Source of the DNA: Nocardia xishanensis NBRC 101358
GTDB lineage: Bacteria; Actinomycetota; Actinomycetes; Mycobacteriales; Mycobacteriaceae
Direction: 5' to 3'
Length of the DNA: 64,000 nucleotides
NCBI RefSeq assembly: GCF_001613365.1
Contig: NZ_BDCF01000034.1
Coordinates: 1-64,000 of the forward strand
Shown piece by piece: positions 1 through 8,124 of the stretch. Each line of letters begins with the position of its first letter. The stretch's first letter is position 1. A model generated the notes under the pieces. The model worked only from the letters and a program-made list of their open reading frames with translations. It had not been told where the DNA came from and did no database searches. Both the position numbers and the translations under genes were made by a program.

Positions 1-330
1 CTCGGGTTCCGGCTCCGCGGCGACGGATTCCTCGGCGGCGGCCGGTGCGGCGGCTTCGGGGGCGGGCGCGGGTGCGGCGGCGGGCGCCTCACCGGCATCG
101 CTGATCACGCCGAGCTCGCCGCCGACCTCGACCACATCGTCTTCCTGGGCGACGATCTTCGACAGCACACCCGCCGCCGGGGACGGGATCTCGGTGTCGA
201 CCTTGTCGGTGGAGACCTCGAGCAGCGGCTCGTCGACCTCGACCGTGTCTCCTTCCTGCTTCAGCCACCTGGTCACCGTTCCCTCGGTGACGCTCTCACC
301 AAGAGCCGGCATCTGGACGGAGAAGGCCAT
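1..330 (-). CDS. sucB: Dihydrolipoamide acyltransferase (E2), N-terminal part
   Basis: E2 component of a 2-oxo acid dehydrogenase complex, in actinobacteria shared by the 2-oxoglutarate and pyruvate complexes. Only the first 110 residues lie in the window; the gene runs off the left edge. They form a complete lipoyl domain starting MAFSVQMPALGESVTEG, with the lipoylated lysine in the hallmark TDKVDTE, followed by an Ala/Pro-rich flexible linker. The ATG at 330 is preceded on the minus strand by a GAGGAG ribosome-binding site. The domain is unmistakable; whether the enzyme is named sucB or dlaT depends on the missing catalytic part. Confidence 0.9.
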   Translation of the reverse strand, partial: MAFSVQMPALGESVTEGTVTRWLKQEGDTVEVDEPLLEVSTDKVDTEIPSPAAGVLSKIVAQEDDVVEVGGELGVISDAGEAPAAAPAPAPEAAAPAAAEESVAAEPEPE

Positions 331-589
331 GTCCGTTGACTCCTCTGACTGCTCGACGGGTTCTACAACAGTTGATCTCTGGCGGGTCGCTCGCCGCTGG
401 TCGCGGTGAAAACCCGGAAGCCACCATCATTCTGAGTGGCACCGGAGATCTGTGTGGTTCTTGTACCGCGGTCCATCCTTGCACTCGTCCGCGTGGCGCG
501 TAGCACAGGGCAGGTCTCTACCGGGAAGCTGGCAGTATGGGAGGACCGGGTGTGAGCTTTTATCCGGTGTACGAAGGAGGTCCGCGTCA

Positions 590-952
590 ATGGGTTTGCT
601 CGATCGTTTCCGTGGCGCGCCGAACCGGGGAGGACCTGCCGCACGTGCGTCGACCTCGCGCAGCGAGGACGCCCGCTATCTCGCCGACTGGGTGCGCGGC
701 CACATCGGCGTCGAGGGGTACCTGGAGCCGAAGACCACTATGACGGATGTCACCGTTGTGTTGGTCGCCGCCGACGGTGAGTGGACGCGGCGGATCGTCG
801 GGGAGCGCGGGGCTCGCCGTCTGGCCGACGATCTGAGCATTCCGGTGTACGAGGTGCGCAAGACGGGATATCCGCAGCGGATGCGGGATTACGACGCCAG
901 GAAGAGGATCGAGCGTCAGCGGGCGTTCGAGGAGGAGTTGCGGGATTTGTAG
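590..952 (+). CDS. Conserved hypothetical protein, 120 aa
   Basis: Small soluble protein starting MGLLDRFRG, with a basic disordered N-terminus, a mixed alpha/beta middle (TDVTVVLVAADGEWTRR, then a segment ending IPVYEVRKTGYPQRM) and a charged helical C-terminus (MRDYDARKRIERQRAFEEELRDL). The ATG is chosen because a strong GAAGGAGG ribosome-binding site at 573-580 sits 9 nt upstream; the frame stays open further upstream but without that support. It lies between divergent sucB and convergent pepA, near the position of uncharacterised small proteins in related actinobacteria. I recognise no catalytic motif and assign no function. Confidence 0.75.
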   Translation: MGLLDRFRGAPNRGGPAARASTSRSEDARYLADWVRGHIGVEGYLEPKTTMTDVTVVLVAADGEWTRRIVGERGARRLADDLSIPVYEVRKTGYPQRMRDYDARKRIERQRAFEEELRDL

Positions 953-1005
953 CGGCGAGTTCCGTTCGAGCGGCTGACCCGTTGGGTGTCTTTGTACTTC
1001 GATGA

Positions 1006-1037
1006 GAGTGCGCCGCCCCAGACAGGACGGCGCACTC
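1006..1037. terminator. Bidirectional hairpin between 590-952 gene and pepA
   Basis: Perfect 10-bp stem GAGTGCGCCG / CGGCGCACTC with a 12-nt loop, placed between the 3' ends of two convergent genes. No clear U-tract, as is common in high-GC actinobacteria. Confidence 0.75.
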
Positions 1038-1043
1038 CGTGAC

Positions 1044-2555
1044 TCACTCTCCGGCGATGTCCTCGATCACCGCGATCAACGTGCGAACCGGAACGCCGGT
1101 CCCGCCCTTGCCGATGTAGCCGAACGGTCCACCCGTGTTGTATGCCGGGCCGGCGACGTCGAGGTGGGCCCACTGCACGCCCTCCGGCACGAATTCCTTC
1201 AGGAACAGTGCGGCCGAGAGCATTCCGCCCCAGCGGTGCTGGGCGACGTTGGCGAGGTCGGCGATCTTGGAGTTGAGGTCGGCGCGGAGTTCTGCGGGAA
1301 GGGGCATGGCCCAGCCGTTTTCGCCGACTTCGCGGGAGAGGCGGGCGACGCGGTCGCGGAATTCGTCGGTGCCCATCACACCCGGGGTGCGGGTGCCGAG
1401 GGCGACCATCTGGGCGCCGGTGAGGGTGGCGACGTCGATCAGGTAGTCGGGGGAGTCCTCGCTCGCGCGGACGATGGCGTCGGCGAGGATCAGGCGACCT
1501 TCGGCGTCGGTGTTGAGCACCTCGACGGTGGTGCCGCCGTACTGGGTGAGCACGTCGCCGGGGCGCTGCGCGGTGGCCGAAGGCATGTTCTCGGCCATCG
1601 GTACGGTGGCGCTCACCGTGACGGGCAGGCTCAGCCGGGCCGCGAGCAGGGTGGTGGCGATGACCGCGGCGGCGCCGGCCATGTCCGAGGTCATGTTCTC
1701 CATGTTCTGCGCGGGCTTGATGGAGATGCCGCCGGTGTCGAAGGTGATGCCCTTACCGACCAGCGCGATCTTCTTGGGGCCGCCGGAGTAGGTGAGCCGC
1801 ACCAGCCGCGGCGGGCGCGAGGAGCCCTTGCCGACGCCGAGCACGCCGCCGTAACCGCCCGCCTCCAAAGCCTTTTCGTCGAGCACCTCGACCTCGAGGC
1901 CAGCGGCCTCGGCCAATACCTGGGCGCGCGAGGCGAATTCGGCGGGGAACAGGTGGCTGGGCGGGGTGTTGACGAAATCGCGTGCGGTGGCGACGGCCTC
2001 GGCCACCAGCTGCGCGCGGAACAGCGCCTCTTCGCCGAAATCAGCCTCGGGGACCAGGAACTCGATCCGGGCGACCGGCTGCTCGTCCGGCTTGGGCGCG
2101 GACTTCTCCGACCGGAACGGGGTGAACGAGTAGGCGCCGAGGTAGAAGCCTTCGGCCGCCGCGCCGAGATCGAGGCCGGACAGTGTGGTCGCCACCAGCT
2201 CCGTGCCGTTGAGCGCGCGGCCCGCGACACCGGCGGAGCGGCGGATCTGCTCCGCGTCCACCTTGTCGGCGGCGCCGAGCCCGACGGCGAGCACGCTGGA
2301 GACGTTGTCCAGTCCGGCGGGCGCGGGCACCCGGGTCAGTTCCTCGGCCTTGCCCTTGGCGCCGACCGCGCCCAGCTGGTCGAGCAGCTCCGCGCGGACC
2401 TCGGCGGTGAGCACGTCGCCGAACAGGTCGTCGGGCGCGATCGACGGACCGTTCTCCGAAGACGTCAATCCGATCACCAGCACGTCGGTGTCCGGCCCGA
2501 TGGTTTCGGTGCGCGCCAATTCCGGTCCGAGTGAGCGATCTGCAACAGCGGTCAT
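1044..2555 (-). CDS. pepA: Leucyl (cytosol) aminopeptidase, M17 family
   Basis: Two-zinc cytosolic aminopeptidase that releases N-terminal residues during peptide turnover. The 503-residue protein has the poorly conserved N-terminal domain (about 1-170) and the catalytic domain with the metal/active-site motifs GKGITFDTGGISIKP near 270 and NTDAEGRLILADA near 350. I take the ATG at 2555 rather than the GTG at 2561 because a TAACCT hexamer lies 6 nt upstream, as at other leaderless genes here; that hexamer overlaps the stop codon of the upstream regulator. It corresponds to pepB of M. tuberculosis by position. Confidence 0.93.
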   Translation of the reverse strand: MTAVADRSLGPELARTETIGPDTDVLVIGLTSSENGPSIAPDDLFGDVLTAEVRAELLDQLGAVGAKGKAEELTRVPAPAGLDNVSSVLAVGLGAADKVDAEQIRRSAGVAGRALNGTELVATTLSGLDLGAAAEGFYLGAYSFTPFRSEKSAPKPDEQPVARIEFLVPEADFGEEALFRAQLVAEAVATARDFVNTPPSHLFPAEFASRAQVLAEAAGLEVEVLDEKALEAGGYGGVLGVGKGSSRPPRLVRLTYSGGPKKIALVGKGITFDTGGISIKPAQNMENMTSDMAGAAAVIATTLLAARLSLPVTVSATVPMAENMPSATAQRPGDVLTQYGGTTVEVLNTDAEGRLILADAIVRASEDSPDYLIDVATLTGAQMVALGTRTPGVMGTDEFRDRVARLSREVGENGWAMPLPAELRADLNSKIADLANVAQHRWGGMLSAALFLKEFVPEGVQWAHLDVAGPAYNTGGPFGYIGKGGTGVPVRTLIAVIEDIAGE

Positions 2556-2561
2556 TGGCAC

Positions 2562-2567
2562 AGGTTA
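2562..2567 (-). promoter_or_regulatory. Putative leaderless -10 element of pepA
   Basis: TAACCT on the minus strand, 6 nt before the ATG at 2555. It overlaps the TAA stop of the tetR gene. No ribosome-binding site is visible between it and the start. Confidence 0.55.
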
Positions 2568-3374
2568 TTCGGTCTTCTTCGGGCGGCGCATGGCGACGCC
2601 GTCCAGCAGCAGGCCGACGCCTCGCCGCACCAGCTGGTCGAAGTCCAGTTCCGGGCCCGGCGGCCCCGAAGCGAAGAGTTTCCGAAGGACCGGCCTTGCG
2701 ACGATCAGATCGACCATTTCGGCGCGTGTCATCTCCAAATCCGCCTGCGGTTCTGTGCCCGCCGAACGTCCGCCGCGGTCGGCGCTCCACAGCAGCGCCA
2801 GGCCTTGCACGAGACCGGAGCAGGCGAGGTAGGCGGCGAGCGCGTCGTCGCGGGACAGACCGAGTTCGTCCAACGCGGTGAACGAACGCTCCAGGATGTC
2901 GAACAGGGCGGGCCCGACCGGCGGCCTGGAGCGCGCCAGCACCGGCAGCAGCCAAGGATGGCGCTGGTAGAGCCGCCATTCCTGTTCGGCCTCGTGGGCA
3001 AGGGCGGCGCGCCAGTCGAGCGGCTCCGCGGGCGGCGGGCTCTCGGCGAGTACGAGTTCGGTCATGGCGGTGAGCAGCGCCGTCCGATCCGGAAAGTGCC
3101 GATAGAGTGCCGCGGTCGCGACGCCGAGTTCGCTGGCCAGGCGGCGCATGGTGAGCCCGTCGATGCCCTCGCGGTCGGTCAACTCGACAGCGGTGCGGGC
3201 GATTCCGACCGCGGTCAGCCGGGCCGGTCGTGGACGGGTGTTGGGGAGGCGCCGGTCGCGGCGGGCCCGGTACGCGCGGGCCTGGCACGAGCGGGAGCAG
3301 TAGCGGCGGCGGCGACCGCGGCTCGGCTGGATCAGCGCGCGTCCGCAGGTGGCGCACGGCGGGGATTTCGACAC
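2565..3374 (-). CDS. TetR-family regulator with N-terminal zinc ribbon
   Basis: 269-residue transcription factor. The first 40 residues carry CATCG and YCSRSC, four cysteines spaced like a zinc ribbon, ending in a basic stretch. A TetR helix-turn-helix follows at about 54-100 (GLTMRRLASELGVATAALYRHFPDR) and then the C-terminal ligand/dimer domain with WRAALAHEAEQEWRLYQRHPWLLPV, typical of the TetR_C subgroup. The GTG start at 3374 lies inside an 11-bp-armed palindrome that is probably its own operator. It ends 9 bases before the pepA ATG, so both could be on one transcript, though pepA seems to have its own promoter. The inducer is unknown. Confidence 0.88.
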   Translation of the reverse strand: MSKSPPCATCGRALIQPSRGRRRRYCSRSCQARAYRARRDRRLPNTRPRPARLTAVGIARTAVELTDREGIDGLTMRRLASELGVATAALYRHFPDRTALLTAMTELVLAESPPPAEPLDWRAALAHEAEQEWRLYQRHPWLLPVLARSRPPVGPALFDILERSFTALDELGLSRDDALAAYLACSGLVQGLALLWSADRGGRSAGTEPQADLEMTRAEMVDLIVARPVLRKLFASGPPGPELDFDQLVRRGVGLLLDGVAMRRPKKTE

Positions 3375-3393
3375 ACCAACAAGTGTGACGAAA
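3366..3393. promoter_or_regulatory. Palindromic operator at the tetR start
   Basis: Arms TTTCGACACAC (3366-3376) and GTGTGACGAAA (3383-3393) are reverse complements at 10 of 11 positions with a 6-nt spacer. The palindrome covers the GTG start and a possible CACACT -10 located 7 nt before it, the layout expected for TetR autorepression. Confidence 0.65.
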
Positions 3394-3463
3394 TGCTGGT
3401 CGCGCGGCGCTGTGCTCCATAAATTGGCGGCTGTTGACCTCGTCCACTCCCAGGAGGTTCACC

Positions 3464-4075
3464 ATGCAGACAACCGTCCGGCGGGCCGTTATCGATGAGA
3501 TCGACGCCGTCGCCGCCGCGTTCGCGCGCGGGTCGGTCGACGAGGCGGTATCGACCTGGGTGGTCGCCGATCATCCGGAGATCGCGGAGGCCTTTCGTGC
3601 CGAACACGCGCCGCGCCTGATGGAACGCGCCATCCGCGACGACGAGGTGTGGCTCGCGGGCGTGGGCGACGAGATCTGGGCGGTCTCGCTCTGGCAGACG
3701 GTGACCTCGGCGGATCGGGTCCTCGCCGAGGCGGCAGAGGCGCGCGCCATGGCCGAGGCCGCGCCGGGCCTGCGTCCGCTGACCAGGATGGTCGCCGTCA
3801 CCGCGCTGCTCGCCGAACATCATCCGCGCGAGTTTCCGCACCGCTACTTACAGGCGATCGTCACCGTGCCGGAACACCGCGGCAAGGGCGCGGGGGGCGC
3901 CATCCTCGCCGACCGGTTGAAGGCGTTCTCCGACGCGTCCGAGACCGCGTTCCTGGAGGCGAGCACCGAACGCTCCTCCCGGCTCTACGCCCGCAATGGG
4001 TTCGTTCGCACCGGCGTCACGCACACGTTGCCCGATGCGGGGCCAACCCTTATCCCGATGTGGTTCCGTGGCTGA
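3464..4075 (+). CDS. GNAT-family N-acetyltransferase
   Basis: 203-residue acetyl-CoA dependent transferase. The acetyl-CoA binding motif A appears as VTVPEHRGKGAGGAILADRL (V/I-x-x-x-x-R-G-x-G-x-G/A), followed by the C-terminal FLEASTERSSRLYARNGFV segment usual in GNAT motif B. The ATG at 3464 has an AGGAGG ribosome-binding site 6 nt upstream. Substrate unknown. A degraded copy of its last 15 codons follows about 90 bp downstream. Confidence 0.88.
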   Translation: MQTTVRRAVIDEIDAVAAAFARGSVDEAVSTWVVADHPEIAEAFRAEHAPRLMERAIRDDEVWLAGVGDEIWAVSLWQTVTSADRVLAEAAEARAMAEAAPGLRPLTRMVAVTALLAEHHPREFPHRYLQAIVTVPEHRGKGAGGAILADRLKAFSDASETAFLEASTERSSRLYARNGFVRTGVTHTLPDAGPTLIPMWFRG

Positions 4076-4115
4076 CGCGACGGATGGACCGGTCCGATCG
4101 AGCGGCGGGCGGGCG

Positions 4116-4169
4116 GCGCTGGTGCGCGAGGACGGGCCCACCCTCATTCGGGTGCGGTTCTGCCGCTGA
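4116..4169 (+). pseudogene. Duplicated 3' tail of the acetyltransferase gene
   Basis: In frame to a TGA at 4167-4169 the sequence reads ALVREDGPTLIRVRFCR, matching the real end DAGPTLIPMWFRG of the preceding gene; about 33 of 45 nucleotides agree (4035-4079 against 4127-4171), including the bases after the stop. No upstream part of a second acetyltransferase is seen, so it looks like a relic of a tandem duplication. Confidence 0.5.
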
Positions 4170-4276
4170 CGCCATGGAAGGAATCGATCCGGACTAGCGG
4201 CGGTGCGGCGGGACACCGCGCGACGACGTCGTCGCGCGAGCGCCCGGACCGCGGCCCGACCGCCCCGCACAGCGGT

Positions 4277-4282
4277 TAAGCT
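4277..4282 (+). promoter_or_regulatory. Putative leaderless -10 element of gcvT
   Basis: TAAGCT followed by 6 nt and then the GTG start at 4289. No ribosome-binding site; this also leaves no room for a glycine riboswitch. Confidence 0.6.
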
Positions 4283-4288
4283 CGCCGG

Positions 4289-5389
4289 GTGACCGAGACG
4301 AACCTGCTGCAAGGCCCGATCCACGATGTCCACGTCGAGCTGGGTGCGACGTTCGCGCCGTTCGGCGGGTGGGAGATGCCGGTCTCGTACGCGGGCACGG
4401 TCGGGGAGCACCAGGCGGTGCGCACCGCCGTCGGTCTGTTCGACGTGAGTCATCTCGGCAAAGCGACGGTCGCCGGGCCCGGTGCTGCGGCGTTCGTGAA
4501 TTCCGCGCTCACCAACGATCTCGGCCGGATCCGTCCGGGCAAGGCGCAGTACACGCTGTGCTGCACGCCCGAGGGCGGCGTGATCGATGACCTGATCGCC
4601 TATTACGTCAGTGACGACGAGATCTTCCTCGTGCCGAACGCGGCGAACACCGCGGCGGTGGTCGAGGCTCTGCGCGCCGCGGCCCCCGCGGGCATCACGG
4701 TCACCGACGAGCACCGGGAGTACGCGGTGTTCGCGGTGCAGGGCCCGCGCTCGACCGAGGTGCTCACCGCGCTCGGCCTGCCCACCGACATGGAGTACAT
4801 GGCCTACGCCGACGCCGAATGGGACGGGCGTCCGGTCCGGGTCTGCCGCACCGGCTACACCGGTGAGCACGGCTACGAGCTGCTGCCGCGCTGGGACGAC
4901 GCCGCGGCGGTGTTCCGCGCGCTCGCCGAGCAGGTCGAGGCCGCGGGCGGTCAGCCCGCCGGTCTCGGCGCGCGCGACACCCTCCGCACCGAGATGGGCT
5001 ACCCGCTGCACGGACACGAACTGTCGCTGGGGATTTCACCGGTGCAGGCGCGGGCCGGTTGGGCGGTCGGTTGGAAGAAGCCGGAGTTCTGGGGCAAAGC
5101 CGCACTGGAGAAGGAGAAGTCGGACGGACCGCGGCGAACCCTGCTGGGGCTCAAGGCGCTCGATCGTGGCGTGCTGCGTCAGGGCCAGTCCGTGCTGCGC
5201 GGCGGCGAACCCGTCGGCGAGACCACCTCGGGCACCTTCTCGCCGACGCTCAAGGTCGGCATCGCGCTCGCACTGCTCGACACGGACGCCGAGCTCGAGC
5301 CGGGCACCGAGGTCGAGGTGGACGTGCGCGGCCGCCGTTTGCGCTGCGAGGTCGTCAAGCCGCCGTTCGTGCAGGCGCGCACCGCCTGA
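4289..5389 (+). CDS. gcvT: Glycine cleavage system T protein (aminomethyltransferase)
   Basis: Transfers the methylene unit from aminomethyl-lipoyl H protein to tetrahydrofolate, releasing ammonia. The 366-residue protein begins with the characteristic LLQGPIHDVHVELGATFAPFGGWEMPVSY, contains GLFDVSHLGK and the folate-binding GYTGEHGYEL near 190, and ends with the GcvT_C barrel (SGTFSPTLKVGIALALL). The GTG start is set by the family N-terminus and by a -10 hexamer 6 nt upstream. gcvH, gcvP and gcvL are not in this window; ilvE follows 71 bp later with its own promoter. Confidence 0.95.
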   Translation: MTETNLLQGPIHDVHVELGATFAPFGGWEMPVSYAGTVGEHQAVRTAVGLFDVSHLGKATVAGPGAAAFVNSALTNDLGRIRPGKAQYTLCCTPEGGVIDDLIAYYVSDDEIFLVPNAANTAAVVEALRAAAPAGITVTDEHREYAVFAVQGPRSTEVLTALGLPTDMEYMAYADAEWDGRPVRVCRTGYTGEHGYELLPRWDDAAAVFRALAEQVEAAGGQPAGLGARDTLRTEMGYPLHGHELSLGISPVQARAGWAVGWKKPEFWGKAALEKEKSDGPRRTLLGLKALDRGVLRQGQSVLRGGEPVGETTSGTFSPTLKVGIALALLDTDAELEPGTEVEVDVRGRRLRCEVVKPPFVQARTA

Positions 5390-5447
5390 GCCGAGGCGAT
5401 AGCCGAGTCGTTTCCCGACAGGTGGACGGTAGGAAATCCGGCACCGA

Positions 5448-5453
5448 TAGGAT
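5448..5453 (+). promoter_or_regulatory. Putative leaderless -10 element of ilvE
   Basis: TAGGAT followed by 7 nt and the ATG at 5461. Confidence 0.6.
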
Positions 5454-5460
5454 CACCTGC

Positions 5461-6561
5461 ATGACCGTTGCCGCACAGTTCGCCCATGTTCCGCATCCTG
5501 CGCCCGCTCCGGCGCAGCGGGTACAGGAGATTCTGGCGGCGCCGGGGTTCGGCCGGTTCTTCACCGATCACATGGTGTCGATCGACTACACCGCGGGCGA
5601 GGGCTGGAGCAACGCGCGAGTCGAGCCGTACGGCCCGCTGCCGCTGGATCCGGCCACCATGGTCTTCCACTACGGCCAGGCCATCTTCGAGGGCCTCAAG
5701 GCGTACCGGCAGAGCGACGGCAGCGTCTCCTGTTTCCGTATCGACGCGAACGCGACCCGCTTCCGTAAGTCGGCGCGCCGCATGGCGATGGCCGAGCTGC
5801 CGGAGGAGCTGTTCGTCGAGTCGGTGCGCCAGCTGCTCGAAGTGGACGAGCGCTGGGTGCCCGCCGCGGGCGGCGAGGACTCGCTCTACCTGCGGCCCTT
5901 CATGTTCGCCACTGAGGCGGGCCTGGGCGTGAAGCCCGCCGCCTCCTACAAGTACCTGCTGCTGGGTTCGCCAGCGGGCGCGTACTTCCCGCGCGGCGTG
6001 AAGCCGGTGCGGGTGTGGTTGTCCACCGAGTACGTGCGCGCCGCCCCCGGCGGCACCGGCGAGGCCAAGGTCGCCGGTAACTACGCCGCCTCGTTGCTCG
6101 CTCAGGCGCAGGCCTCCGAAAAGGGCTGCGACCAGGTGGTGTGGCTGGATGCCTGCGAGCGTCGCTACGTCGAGGAGATGGGCACCAACAACCTGTTCTT
6201 CGTCTTCGGCTCCGGTTCCGAGGCGCGGCTGGTGACCCCCGAACTGTCGGGCTCGCTGCTGCCCGGCATCACCCGCGATTCGCTGCTCACCCTCGCCGCC
6301 GACTCGGGTTACCTCGTCGAGGAGCGCAAGGTTTCGGTGGAGGAGTGGCGCAAGGGCGCCGAAAGCGGTGAGATCAGCGAGGTTTTCGCCTGCGGCACCG
6401 CCGCCGTCATCACCCCCGTCGGCTGGGTGCGCTCCGCGGAAGGCGAATTCACCATCGGCGGAGGCGAACCCGGCGCGGTCACCATGGCGCTGCGTGACAC
6501 GCTGACCGGTATCCAGCGCGGCACCTTCGAAGACAAGCACGGCTGGATGCGCGGTATGTGA
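5461..6561 (+). CDS. ilvE: Branched-chain amino acid aminotransferase
   Basis: PLP-dependent class IV aminotransferase for the last step of valine, isoleucine and leucine synthesis. 366 residues, the usual size of the actinobacterial enzyme. The Schiff-base lysine is K203 in GEAKVAGNYA; the class IV signature follows in DACERRYVEEMGTNNLFFVF; the N-terminal FHYGQAIFEGLKAYR is also diagnostic. The frame is open far upstream through gcvT, but the family N-terminus and the -10 hexamer 7 nt upstream fix the ATG at 5461. Confidence 0.96.
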   Translation: MTVAAQFAHVPHPAPAPAQRVQEILAAPGFGRFFTDHMVSIDYTAGEGWSNARVEPYGPLPLDPATMVFHYGQAIFEGLKAYRQSDGSVSCFRIDANATRFRKSARRMAMAELPEELFVESVRQLLEVDERWVPAAGGEDSLYLRPFMFATEAGLGVKPAASYKYLLLGSPAGAYFPRGVKPVRVWLSTEYVRAAPGGTGEAKVAGNYAASLLAQAQASEKGCDQVVWLDACERRYVEEMGTNNLFFVFGSGSEARLVTPELSGSLLPGITRDSLLTLAADSGYLVEERKVSVEEWRKGAESGEISEVFACGTAAVITPVGWVRSAEGEFTIGGGEPGAVTMALRDTLTGIQRGTFEDKHGWMRGM

Positions 6562-6626
6562 GCAAGGCTCGCCCCGGGGAGTGGGCGGGTTGTGACCTCG
6601 ATTGCCGGGGAGTGGGGAGGGACGTA

Positions 6627-7997
6627 GTGCGTCGATCGATCGTGGCTGCAATCTTGTTGGCAGCACTGAGCGTTTCGGCCTGTGGCGGTGGGACTTCGGT
6701 GCCGGACAAGGTAGTTCTCACTACTACGTCAGTAGTCGCGGCGCCGACCACTACCGGGCATCCCGCCAATCCCGAGCCGGTGTGGTCGAAAGCCGGTATG
6801 GACTTCGATAATTCGCCGGATTCGTGGATGTCGGTGGTGGGCAACGCGGTCCTGATTCCGAGCGAAGGAGCGCTCGTCTCGGTCGACCGTGCAACCGGCC
6901 GTGAGTTGTGGCGCAGGGAGCCGAGGCGGGAAGAGAAGGATTACTCTTACGCGGTGAGCGGCGACGCCGTCGTTTTCCTGGAGGGCAATGGCGTACCCGG
7001 AGGCCCGGAGCTGGTGGAGGTCATCGAGCCCGCCGATGGCAGGACGCTGTGGCAGGCGAGCGCGGATGACGTGGTGGTCTTCGACAAAGCGATCTACACG
7101 GTCGAGTGCGCGCGCGGGCGTGACGACTGCTCCTCCATGCGACACGACATCCGATCCGGCACGCCGACGTGGGCCACCCCGGCGGGCGGAGCGGTCGACG
7201 AAGACACCGTCGGTGTCCGGCATCGACGCGCTGCGGCAGAACCGGCACTGGTGGCCATCGCGGTGGAAGACCCGGCGTCGACCGCGAAGCGCCCGTGGGC
7301 ACTCGTCGAGACGTCGACGGGGACCGTCCTCCCTGGCCGCGCCGAGCACCACGCCTGGTACAACCTCGCCGCGGGCGATCTGCTGGTGGCGACCGATCAT
7401 CACGCGTCGTCCGGCAGCGGCATCTGCCTCGTCTCGATCACCGCGACCGACGCGCGCAGTGACGCCGAACGCTACCGCGGCGCGGTCTACAGTGGCCGCC
7501 GTAAGAACGGCGAGTGCCAGAACACGCTCGCCCCGGCCTTCGATGACCAGTTCATCGGTGCGGGCACTCGCATCGCGGCGGTCACCGATTCCGGTGCGCC
7601 GCAATTGTTCGACCTCGCGACCGGAACGACGGTGTGGACCGGCTCGGGCACCGGCAGCCCGCTGGATGGCGACGAACGATCACTGCTGTTCAGTGAGTTC
7701 GCCGATCAGGGCGCGCTGTCGTTGTTCGACATCGCGACCGGCTCGACGAAGTGGACGGTGCCCGATCCGGGTTTCGGTCCAACGGCGACGAGGCAGCGGC
7801 CCACGATCGTCGCGGGTGACCGGGTGGTGGTCGGCGGTTTCCTCGAGTCGGCGGGTGGGTACGTCACGATCGTCTTCGACCGCGACTCCGGCCGAGAGCT
7901 CCAGCGATACCGGGGCTACCTGTGCGGCGCGGGGACGGACTGGGTTGCCGTCGACGCCCACCGCGACGGACAGCATGCGCTGGAGTTCCATCGTTGA
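6627..7997 (+). CDS. PQQ-like beta-propeller lipoprotein
   Basis: Predicted exported lipoprotein of 456 residues. The start is the GTG at 6627, with GGGGAGG 6 nt upstream; it gives MRRSIVAAILLAALSVSAC with a lipobox Cys at 19. A Thr-rich linker follows, then propeller blades marked by recurring GRELWRR, GRTLWQ, TTVWTG and STKWTV motifs, as in PQQ/quinoprotein-like repeats. No dehydrogenase catalytic residues were recognised, so it is more likely a binding or scaffold protein at the membrane. It starts 65 bp after ilvE but has no evident functional link to it. Confidence 0.82.
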   Translation: MRRSIVAAILLAALSVSACGGGTSVPDKVVLTTTSVVAAPTTTGHPANPEPVWSKAGMDFDNSPDSWMSVVGNAVLIPSEGALVSVDRATGRELWRREPRREEKDYSYAVSGDAVVFLEGNGVPGGPELVEVIEPADGRTLWQASADDVVVFDKAIYTVECARGRDDCSSMRHDIRSGTPTWATPAGGAVDEDTVGVRHRRAAAEPALVAIAVEDPASTAKRPWALVETSTGTVLPGRAEHHAWYNLAAGDLLVATDHHASSGSGICLVSITATDARSDAERYRGAVYSGRRKNGECQNTLAPAFDDQFIGAGTRIAAVTDSGAPQLFDLATGTTVWTGSGTGSPLDGDERSLLFSEFADQGALSLFDIATGSTKWTVPDPGFGPTATRQRPTIVAGDRVVVGGFLESAGGYVTIVFDRDSGRELQRYRGYLCGAGTDWVAVDAHRDGQHALEFHR

Positions 7998-8124
7998 GAC
8001 GAGAACGCGCCACGCTGCTACCGCCCGATCGACCTCGGTCGTGGTTGCTTACGAAGGGGCGATCGCTGGTCGCGGGTGCAGCGCGGGCCTTGGTGGACGG
8101 CAGATGGATCGCAGCGCGGGCTGG

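Noticed and set aside
1002..2534. Long plus-strand open frame (510 aa) opposite pepA
   Set aside because: Gly/Val/His-rich shadow of pepA, typical of high-GC antisense frames; pepA shows unmistakable catalytic motifs on the other strand.
4200..4288. Glycine riboswitch upstream of gcvT
   Set aside because: No tandem aptamer pattern, and the -10 element lies 6 nt before the start codon, leaving no leader.
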